Origin: Candidatus Nitrosopumilus sp.
GTDB taxonomy: Archaea; Thermoproteota; Nitrososphaeria; Nitrososphaerales; Nitrosopumilaceae
NCBI GenBank assembly: GCA_011055585.1
Contig: DRGT01000055.1
Location: forward strand, 1 to 11,596
Direction of reading: 5' to 3'
DNA length: 11,596 nt
Shown: positions 6,280-11,596 of the stretch, piece by piece
Numbering within the stretch: position 1 is the stretch's first letter
Layout of the letters: each line of letters starts with the position of its first letter
Notes under the pieces: generated by a model
Told to the model about the DNA's origin: nothing
The model's input: only the letters and a program-made list of their open reading frames with translations
Databases searched by the model: none
Made by a program: the position numbers and the translations under genes

Positions 6280-6493
6280 AATGACAGGGAAAGCCTGCAG
6301 CGTGTCTCATATCATGAGTTAATTCATGAATGAAAAGATCATCAAATGCTTCTGCGCCTTGAACAATACTAAACAAATGTCCTTGATCATAACCAACAAA
6401 AAACAAACCAAAAGCAAAGATTACCGCAAGAATTGCAACTGCAAAGATTGGAACACAAGGTTTAGAAACAACAATCTCTTTAGAGGCAGACAT
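6278..6493 (-). CDS. cbtB: Predicted cobalt transporter subunit CbtB
   Basis: This 71-residue protein has one transmembrane helix (about 14-34) followed by the diagnostic CbtB tail: DQGHLFSIVQGAEAFDD (36-52), then IHELTHDMRHAAGFPCH (55-71). H39, H56, H60, H64, C70 and H71 make a plausible metal-binding cluster outside the helix. The length is normal for the family. It is the first gene of the cbtB-cbtA operon. An ATTTAAATAAT box at 6514-6524 is centred 26 bases upstream of the ATG, so the message should be leaderless. That leaves no room for the cobalamin riboswitch found ahead of many bacterial cbtB genes, and control would have to act at the promoter. Confidence 0.92.
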   Translation of the reverse strand: MSASKEIVVSKPCVPIFAVAILAVIFAFGLFFVGYDQGHLFSIVQGAEAFDDLFIHELTHDMRHAAGFPCH

Positions 6494-6513
6494 TGTATCG
6501 ACAAAGGGTTCTG

Positions 6514-6524
6514 ATTATTTAAAT
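6514..6524 (-). promoter_or_regulatory. TATA box of cbtBA
   Basis: On the minus strand the sequence is ATTTAAATAAT, centred 26 bases from the cbtB ATG. It stands back to back with the dsbA-like gene's TATA box at 6541-6550, so the 78-bp gap holds two divergent core promoters and little else. Confidence 0.55.
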
Positions 6525-6540
6525 TCTTACAGCTATCACA

Positions 6541-6550
6541 AATTTATAGA
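6541..6550 (+). promoter_or_regulatory. TATA box of the DsbA-like gene
   Basis: AATTTATAGA is centred about 26 bases before the ATG at 6572, predicting a leaderless transcript. A short repeat TAGAATAGAATAG (6547-6559) lies over and just after it. Confidence 0.5.
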
Positions 6551-6571
6551 ATAGAATAGGTCGATCATTAA

Positions 6572-7237
6572 ATGAGAAATTATTACTTGTTAGCTATTCC
6601 GGCGATCATAGGAATTTTTGTCGGAGCATATCTTGGTATTGCGGAAAATGACAAAGTTGAGAATAATGAAACTTTGTTAACTGCTCAAAAATTGGTTAGA
6701 AATGGTTCTCCCATTGTTGGAAATCCTAATGCCCCAATTACTATTTTGGAGTGGGGGGATTTTCAGTGTACATTTTGTTACAGATTTCATGAATCAAGTT
6801 TGGATATTATTAAAAGAGAGTACATTGAAACAGGAATAGCAAATCTAGTTTTCAAGGATTTTCCATTAAATGGTCCTGATTCTGTTCTTGCTGCAGAGGC
6901 AGCATATTGCGCAGAAGATCAAGGAAAATACTGGTCATATCACGATGAGTTGTACGCAAACTGGGCTGGTGAGAGAACAGGGTGGATAACTGATGATTCT
7001 CTAAATCAGTTTGCCATAACAGCTGATTTGGATATAGAAAAATTCAATTCATGTCTTGATGATCATAAATATCGACAAAGAGTGTTGGATTTGGAACAAT
7101 TTGGAAGAGAGATTGGAATTGATGCTACACCATCATTTCTAATTTTTAATGATGAGAAAATAATCAAGATTACAGGAAATCAACCAATAGATGTTTTTAG
7201 AAAAGTAATTGATGGCTTGAGTAATACTTCTGCTTGA
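6572..7237 (+). CDS. Membrane-anchored DsbA-family thiol-disulfide oxidoreductase
   Basis: This 221-residue protein has an N-terminal hydrophobic anchor or signal (about 4-24) and then a thioredoxin-like DsbA domain of the Thioredoxin_4/BdbD type. The active site CTFC is at C66-C69 in EWGDFQCTFCYRFH. The conserved cis-proline follows threonine at T186-P187 (DATPSF). It would oxidise or isomerise disulfides of exported proteins outside the membrane. A second cysteine pair, C113 (AAYCAE) and C161, lies in the inserted helical domain and could form a structural disulfide, as in some alpha-proteobacterial DsbA proteins. The start ATG is supported by a TATA box 26 bases upstream. The gene is divergent from cbtB and 36 bp ahead of the aRF1 gene. 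No partner of the DsbB or VKOR type is in the window. Confidence 0.88.
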   Translation: MRNYYLLAIPAIIGIFVGAYLGIAENDKVENNETLLTAQKLVRNGSPIVGNPNAPITILEWGDFQCTFCYRFHESSLDIIKREYIETGIANLVFKDFPLNGPDSVLAAEAAYCAEDQGKYWSYHDELYANWAGERTGWITDDSLNQFAITADLDIEKFNSCLDDHKYRQRVLDLEQFGREIGIDATPSFLIFNDEKIIKITGNQPIDVFRKVIDGLSNTSA

Positions 7238-7273
7238 CGTAACTAATATGCAAAGGCTAGAGATGATGAATTA

Positions 7274-8560
7274 ATGGGCAAAATAAAAATCGAAAAACAA
7301 GATTCTGTTAAAATGTATAAAATTAGAAAAACATTGAATGAGTTATCACAAGTTTCAGGTCATGGAACAGAATTAATTTCTGTATATGTTCCAAAAGGAA
7401 AGCAATTACATGAAGTAATCACTCAGTTAAAAGAAGAGCAAGGTACTGCTGATAATATTAAATCGGATCTTACACGTACCCATGTTGTTGATTCTTTGGG
7501 CAAAGTTGTTCAAAGGTTAAGACTTTACAAAAAAACTCCAGAACGAGGATTAGTGATTTTTTGTGGAGCATTACCAAGAGAAGGTGGAGGGCCAATTGGT
7601 ACAGAAGTAGTCAAAGCTTTTGAATTAGATCCTCCAAAAGATCTAAAAACATTTCTTTACAGATGTGATGATCATTTTCATGTTGACATTTTAAAAGATA
7701 TGCTAAAAGATGATAATCTTATTGGATTTTTAGCAATTGATGCAAAAGATACTGGATGGGGTTTGCTTCATGGAGATAAAATTGAAGTTTTGTCAGAAAC
7801 AGGTTCTGGAGTTGCAGGAAAACACAGACAAGGTGGACAATCTGCAAAAAGATTTCAAAAACTCAGAGAAATGGAGTTAACGTATTACTTTAACAGAGTT
7901 GCTGGAACTACAAAAGAATATTTTATTGATATTTATCCAATCAAAGGACTAATAATTTCAGGGCCAGGGCCAACAAAAGAGGATTTTATCAATGGGGATT
8001 ATCTAGAATATCGTTTGCAAGAAATGATCATTGATACAATTGATTCTTCATATTCAGGTTCTGAAGGAATTAGAGAAGCATTTGCAAAAGCAGGAGATAT
8101 TTTATCTGGTTTTAGAATGGTGGAAGAAAAACAAATTGTTGAAAAATTATTCCAACATATCAATTCACACTCTGGATTAGGGACATATGGATTAAATGAA
8201 ATTATTGAATTATTGAAAAAGAATGTAGTTGATACAATAATCATTACAGATGATACTGATCTTAATAGAATAGAAGTAAAATGCAAAAGATGTCAGCACA
8301 TACAAGAAGAGATGGTTGAACGACCAAATGTAATTCCTAGAAAAACTGAGCTGCTCAATTCTCCATGTCCGAATTGTAAAGCAATGGATTTAAAAGCATC
8401 AGAACAAGACATTGTAGATTATCTTGCATTAATTGCTGTAAAAACAGGTTCAAAGATTGAAGTTATTTCAGGAAAAGCTGAACACGGTGTGATGCTATCA
8501 AGTCTTGGTAAAATTGGAGCGATTTTAAGATACAATCCAGGACATTCTGTAAGTAGTTAG
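7274..8560 (+). CDS. prf1: Peptide chain release factor aRF1
   Basis: This 428-residue class I release factor recognises all three stop codons and triggers hydrolysis of peptidyl-tRNA in the ribosome. Domain 1 has the stop-codon-decoding NIKS motif at 61-64 (TADNIKSDL). Domain 2 has the catalytic GGQ at 187-189 (GKHRQGGQSAKRF). Domain 3 carries a CxxC pair (C337, C340) and a second CxxC (C365, C368), as in archaeal proteins with a zinc-binding mini-domain. Length and motif spacing are normal for the archaeal/eukaryotic family and exclude bacterial RF1/RF2. The start ATG has a weak TATA-like AACTAATATG about 28 bases upstream. The gene converges on the HIT gene with 4 bp between the stops. Confidence 0.96.
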   Translation: MGKIKIEKQDSVKMYKIRKTLNELSQVSGHGTELISVYVPKGKQLHEVITQLKEEQGTADNIKSDLTRTHVVDSLGKVVQRLRLYKKTPERGLVIFCGALPREGGGPIGTEVVKAFELDPPKDLKTFLYRCDDHFHVDILKDMLKDDNLIGFLAIDAKDTGWGLLHGDKIEVLSETGSGVAGKHRQGGQSAKRFQKLREMELTYYFNRVAGTTKEYFIDIYPIKGLIISGPGPTKEDFINGDYLEYRLQEMIIDTIDSSYSGSEGIREAFAKAGDILSGFRMVEEKQIVEKLFQHINSHSGLGTYGLNEIIELLKKNVVDTIIITDDTDLNRIEVKCKRCQHIQEEMVERPNVIPRKTELLNSPCPNCKAMDLKASEQDIVDYLALIAVKTGSKIEVISGKAEHGVMLSSLGKIGAILRYNPGHSVSS

Positions 8561-8564
8561 AAAT

Positions 8565-8978
8565 TTAATCAGATTCTATGATTTTTCGAATTTTTTGAGC
8601 AAGTTCACTTAATTCATCATCAGTTGGAATTCCTCTTTTTGTCCAGATTGTTCCTTTATGTTCATAACGTGGAATAATGTGAACATGTACATGTGGAATA
8701 ATTTGTTTTGCTGCTCTGCCATTATTCTGTCCTAGACTAAAAGCATCAGCATTTGTAGCTTGTAATACTCCGTTAACAATTTTTGTGGCTTTGGAAAAAA
8801 GTTCTCCAACTTTATCTGCAGGCATGTCAGTAATTCTTTCATGATGTTCCCTAGGAACAACAAGACTATGACCAACATCAATTGGATATCTATCTAAAAA
8901 TGCTACATGTGTTTCATCTTCATAGATGAAATGTCCCATTTTTTTTCCATTGATAATATCACAGAATAAACAGTCCAT
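8565..8978 (-). CDS. HIT-family nucleotide hydrolase/transferase
   Basis: This 137-residue histidine-triad protein of the Hint/HinT-like branch has the signature HVHVHIIPRY at 96-105, with H100 in the position of the catalytic histidine and H96 and H98 completing the triad. The N-terminal C3 and C6 (MDCLFCDI) form half of the zinc site often seen in this branch. FLDRYPIDVGHSLVVPREH (28-46) is the typical nucleotide-binding half. Members hydrolyse purine nucleoside phosphoramidates or AMP-linked compounds. The exact substrate cannot be told. It is a single gene, convergent with aRF1. An AT-rich stretch near 8997-9008 (AATAAATTAAA on the minus strand) could be the TATA box. A perfect AT-rich inverted repeat CAAAATT-tt-AATTTTG sits at 8981-8996, directly before the ATG. 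Confidence 0.93.
   Translation of the reverse strand: MDCLFCDIINGKKMGHFIYEDETHVAFLDRYPIDVGHSLVVPREHHERITDMPADKVGELFSKATKIVNGVLQATNADAFSLGQNNGRAAKQIIPHVHVHIIPRYEHKGTIWTKRGIPTDDELSELAQKIRKIIESD
8582..8596 (+). terminator. T-rich archaeal termination signal for aRF1 (candidate)
   Basis: Two T-tracts (T5 at 8582-8586 and T6 at 8591-8596) lie 22-36 bases after the aRF1 stop on the plus strand. Archaeal RNA polymerase can terminate at such U-tracts without a hairpin. The site lies inside the 3' end of the opposing HIT gene, so the same bases also encode its C-terminus and their T-richness may be incidental. Confidence 0.3.
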
Positions 8979-9056
8979 ATCAAAATTTTAATTTTGTTTA
9001 ATTTATTGTTTCATCGATTCAGTTAATTAGGGTAATTTTTTCAAATTAACTGTTCA

Positions 9057-9662
9057 ATGGGTAAAAAATCAAGAAAAGAAAGAGAGGAAAAGCGAGAAAG
9101 TTTTGCTGGAAAAAGATCTCGTGAAAAGAGAAAAAGTCTCTTAATTGCTGCAGGCATTTTTGGAATTATTGCAGTAATAGTTGGATATTCAGTTTTTACA
9201 TTTATCAATATGCAAGGCGCAACGCCAGGTGCTCCACCAGGTGCAGGAACGCTTGGAGACGAGCATGAACACATTTCATTACTAGTTCGACTTTTTGGGG
9301 ACAAATTTGAATTTTCATCGCCGGCTTATCAGATAAAGAGTACTTGGATACATTTTGAAGGAGCTGATGGTGATACAATACACCGACATTCTAGCGGGGT
9401 TACAATGGGATATCTTTTTGAAACTTTAGGACTCACATTAACTGATGAGTGTTTTGTTTTTCAATCACAGGAGGGACAGAGACCCTTTTGTACAGATGAT
9501 AATTTTTCATTAAAGTTCTACATTAATCACCAACAAGTTGATAGCATTTTAGACTACATAGGACAAGAGGGTGACAGAATTTTGATTTCATATGGTAATG
9601 AGACACCAGAAGAAATTGAAGAGCAACTACAAGAGTTAGATACCCAAGCGATACGTAGATAA
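9057..9662 (+). CDS. Membrane-anchored extracytoplasmic protein of unknown function with paired-histidine motifs
   Basis: I do not recognise a named family. The 201-residue protein starts with a very basic segment (1-26, rich in K, R and E), then one transmembrane helix (about 28-51), which implies the rest lies outside. A Gly/Pro linker (53-67) leads to a compact domain. It contains DEHEHISLL (68-76), IHFEGADGDTIHRHSSGVT (98-116) with H99, H109 and H111, and GYLFETLGLTL (118-128). C132 and C145 could form a disulfide. The tail is acidic (184-195). The His-x-His pairs resemble exported bacterial and archaeal proteins with an 'H-x-H ... IH-x-H-x-x-G-x-T-x-G-x-x-F' pattern, from memory. Metal binding is plausible but unproven. 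The start ATG is the first in frame, with a weak TTAATTAG box about 30 bases upstream. It is followed 48 bp later by ilvD, which has its own promoter. Confidence 0.75.
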   Translation: MGKKSRKEREEKRESFAGKRSREKRKSLLIAAGIFGIIAVIVGYSVFTFINMQGATPGAPPGAGTLGDEHEHISLLVRLFGDKFEFSSPAYQIKSTWIHFEGADGDTIHRHSSGVTMGYLFETLGLTLTDECFVFQSQEGQRPFCTDDNFSLKFYINHQQVDSILDYIGQEGDRILISYGNETPEEIEEQLQELDTQAIRR

Positions 9663-9674
9663 AATTCAAAAGTC

Positions 9675-9683
9675 TAAATTATA
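9675..9683 (+). promoter_or_regulatory. TATA box of ilvD
   Basis: TAAATTATA is centred 32 bases before the ilvD ATG. It predicts a transcript start near 9705 with a leader of about 6 bases, so ilvD is probably transcribed separately from the upstream gene. Confidence 0.45.
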
Positions 9684-9710
9684 GCAAACATAATCTTTTG
9701 GTGTTACATT

Positions 9711-11390
9711 ATGGAAATTTCTAGTAGAAATGTAGTAGAAGGAACAGCAAGGTCTCCCCATAGAGCAATGTACAAAGCTATGGGATTATCAGATGATGAT
9801 CTTAGTAAGCCGTTCATTGGAGTTTGCCATACTGGAAATGAAGCTACGCCATGTAACATTCACTTAGGTCGTCTTGCACAAAAAGCAAAAGAGGGAGTAA
9901 GCGATGCAGGCGCAACACCTAGAGAATTTAGTACAATAGCAGTTAGTGATGGAATTGCAATGGGTCATGAGGGAATGAAATCATCACTTGTTAGTAGAGA
10001 AGTGATTGCAGATTCCATTGAATTAATGGTACGTGCTCATCAATATGATGGGATTGTTGGAATAGCAGGTTGTGACAAAAGCTTACCAGGAACAATGATG
10101 GCAATGGCTCGTCTCAATCTTCCATCAGTTTTTGTTTACGGTGGAACTATAATGCCCGGAATGTTAGATGGTAGAGAGTTAACTGTTGTTGATGTTTACG
10201 AAGCAGTTGGAGCATATGATTCTGGTCAGATTTCACTTGAAGAATTAAAGAATATTGAAAATGTTGCATGCCCAAATGCAGGCTCGTGTGGAGGAATGTT
10301 TACTGCAAATACCATGGCATCTATCTCTGAAGCTATAGGTCTTGCATTGCCAGGAAGTGCCAGTCCACCTGCTGAAGACGATAGAAGAGAAAAGATGGTG
10401 TATGATACTGGTAAAGCATGTGTAGAACTTTTAGGACAAAAAATTCGTCCTCGAGAAATTCTAACATTTGAAGCATTTGAAAATGCAATTATAATGCTAA
10501 ATGCAGTAGGCGGCTCTACAAATGGAATTTTGCATTTATTGGCACTGGCAAGTGAAGTTGGAATAAAGTTAACCTATGATGACTTTGAAAGAGTGAGAAA
10601 AAAAACTCCACACCTAGCTGATATGAAACCCGGCGGAAACTACGTGATGAATAGTTTGGACAAGATAGGTGGAATACCATTTGTATTAAAAAAACTACTT
10701 GATAAGAATTTGATTCATGAAAATACATTAACGGTTACTGGAAAAACAATCAAAGAAAACTTGAATAGCATGACAATACCTGCGTCTCCAGATCAAAAAA
10801 TTGTAAAATCAGTTGAATCGCCATTACATAGTGTTGGAACTGCATTAATTTTGAAAGGATCTTTAGCGCCAGAGGGAGCAGTAATTAAAACTGCAGGAGT
10901 AGAAATTACAAAATTTACTGGAAAGGCCAAAGTCTTTGATAGAGAAGAGGATGCATTTGATGCTACAGCGAAAGGAGAAATCGAAGAAGGTGATGTTGTA
11001 GTAATTAGATATGAAGGTCCAAAAGGCGGTCCTGGAATGAGAGAAATGCTTGCAACAACTGCAGCACTTGTTGGTCAAGGTTTAGGAAAAAAAATAGCGA
11101 TGGTAACAGATGGTAGATTCTCTGGTGGAACACGGGGATTTATGGTTGGCCATGTAGCACCAGAAGCATTTGTTGGTGGACCAATAGCACTTGTAAAAAA
11201 TGGAGATGAGATTAGTATCGATACTGAGACAAACAGCGTCAATCTTAATATTTCAGAAAAGGAGCTTCAAAAAAGAAGAAACGAATGGAAGCAACCAAAA
11301 CCAAATTACACATCAGGTGCATTGGCAAAATATGCATCTTTAGTTGGCTCTGCAGCAGAAGGAGCAATTACAAAACCAATCTCAAATTAA
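9711..11390 (+). CDS. ilvD: Dihydroxy-acid dehydratase
   Basis: This 559-residue IlvD/Edd-family enzyme converts 2,3-dihydroxy-isovalerate and its methylvalerate analogue to the 2-keto acids in valine, leucine and isoleucine synthesis, in the cytoplasm. The three cysteines expected to hold the Fe-S cluster are C48 (TPCN), C121 ([13 protein letters not shown]) and C193 ([16 protein letters not shown]). D80 and the CDK lysine K123 are in the positions of metal ligands. The C-terminal swivelling domain has [11 protein letters not shown] and [19 protein letters not shown]. Length and motif order are typical and the gene looks intact. It appears alone, without other ilv or leu genes nearby. Its TAA stop (11388-11390) directly abuts the stop of the convergent small zinc protein. 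Dehydratases for sugar acids share these motifs, but the overall length and sequence fit IlvD best. Confidence 0.95.
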   Translation: MEISSRNVVEGTARSPHRAMYKAMGLSDDDLSKPFIGVCHTGNEATPCNIHLGRLAQKAKEGVSDAGATPREFSTIAVSDGIAMGHEGMKSSLVSREVIADSIELMVRAHQYDGIVGIAGCDKSLPGTMMAMARLNLPSVFVYGGTIMPGMLDGRELTVVDVYEAVGAYDSGQISLEELKNIENVACPNAGSCGGMFTANTMASISEAIGLALPGSASPPAEDDRREKMVYDTGKACVELLGQKIRPREILTFEAFENAIIMLNAVGGSTNGILHLLALASEVGIKLTYDDFERVRKKTPHLADMKPGGNYVMNSLDKIGGIPFVLKKLLDKNLIHENTLTVTGKTIKENLNSMTIPASPDQKIVKSVESPLHSVGTALILKGSLAPEGAVIKTAGVEITKFTGKAKVFDREEDAFDATAKGEIEEGDVVVIRYEGPKGGPGMREMLATTAALVGQGLGKKIAMVTDGRFSGGTRGFMVGHVAPEAFVGGPIALVKNGDEISIDTETNSVNLNISEKELQKRRNEWKQPKPNYTSGALAKYASLVGSAAEGAITKPISN

Positions 11391-11591
11391 CTAGTTGAGA
11401 TGAACTTCGCAGAAAAACATTGTTTCCTTCATAACAGATTTTGCTGTAACGGAAAATCCATCCTCTAATCCTTTTCCACAAACATCACATTTTGCCATAT
11501 TTGCAGAAGAATTCATTGTGAATTTTTTGTTTGAAAAAACAATGTCTTGAATTAGAGCATTTTTTGGTTTTGTTGCCATAATTTGGCTCAT
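11391..11591 (-). CDS. Very small protein with a C2-CH zinc-binding pattern
   Basis: The frame is 66 residues from the ATG at 11591. The conserved-looking part is the last 35 residues: MAKCDVCGKGLEDG carries CxxC (C35, C38), and FFCEVHLN at the C-terminus carries C61 and H64, together a plausible single zinc site of the treble-clef or zinc-ribbon kind. Such mini-proteins are common in archaea and mostly uncharacterised, and may bind nucleic acid or protein. The start is uncertain. ATGs at 11591, 11579, 11516 and 11498 are all in frame. The first two give a 28- to 32-residue basic/hydrophobic extension, and the last gives a bare 35-residue zinc module. I see no TATA box ahead of the inner starts, and the region upstream of the outer ones is outside the window. 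It converges on ilvD with no gap. Confidence 0.6.
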   Translation of the reverse strand: MSQIMATKPKNALIQDIVFSNKKFTMNSSANMAKCDVCGKGLEDGFSVTAKSVMKETMFFCEVHLN

Positions 11592-11596
11592 AGTAC

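Noticed and set aside
6494..6571. A cobalamin riboswitch ahead of cbtB
   Set aside because: The 78-bp gap is shared by two divergent TATA boxes, and the predicted leader is too short for the roughly 200-base element.
9041..9304. Minus-strand open frame opposite the 9057 gene
   Set aside because: It is antisense to the start of a plausible membrane protein and has no promoter or recognisable motif.
1..11596. CRISPR arrays, transposase genes, tRNA or rRNA genes
   Set aside because: I saw no regularly spaced repeats, no transposase motifs and no tRNA-like cloverleaf. The gaps between genes are all under 100 bp.

Overview
The window is AT-rich archaeal DNA that reads like a marine ammonia-oxidising thaumarchaeon (Nitrosopumilus-like). 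This is an inference from several signs. There is an archaeal/eukaryotic-type release factor (aRF1). TTTAAA-type TATA boxes lie about 26 nt ahead of start codons, implying leaderless transcripts. There are two platform proteins of an archaeal type IV pilus-like system. The secreted PhnD homologue carries a short W-rich, acidic N-terminal segment that I associate with thaumarchaeal exported proteins. No mobile element, CRISPR array, tRNA or rRNA is visible, and no gene-free stretch reaches 100 bp.

Layout. Positions 1-1993 (+) hold the tail of a GspE/ArlI-type secretion ATPase and two T2SSF-domain membrane proteins in one operon. Positions 1990-4703 (-) hold a phosphonate-type ABC importer in the order phnD-phnC-phnE. 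Positions 4792-5468 (-) hold two tandem paralogous winged-helix regulators with overlapping ends. Positions 5535-6493 (-) hold cbtB-cbtA, a predicted cobalt importer. Positions 6572-8560 (+) hold a membrane-anchored DsbA-like thiol oxidoreductase and aRF1. Position 8978 down to 8565 (-) is a HIT-family hydrolase. Positions 9057-11390 (+) hold a membrane-anchored His-containing protein of unknown function and ilvD (branched-chain amino acid synthesis). The right edge (-) holds a very small protein with a C2-CH zinc-binding pattern.

The most interesting part is the regulatory arrangement at 4703-5530. The same 18-bp palindrome, ATTCTAA-gaat-TTAGAAT, loop included, lies upstream of the regulator pair and again upstream of phnD. 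It sits 24 and 35 bp (centre to centre) upstream of the respective TTTAAA boxes, so the two spacings differ by 11 bp, about one helical turn. I infer that one or both regulators bind it and control themselves and the importer. The importer has two further oddities. phnE has no canonical start codon that would include its evident first membrane segment, and PhnD carries an extra domain between its membrane anchor and its ligand-binding lobes.

Three convergent gene pairs (stops at 1990-1993, 8560/8565 and 11390/11391) have almost no intergenic DNA, so transcripts must end inside the opposing gene.
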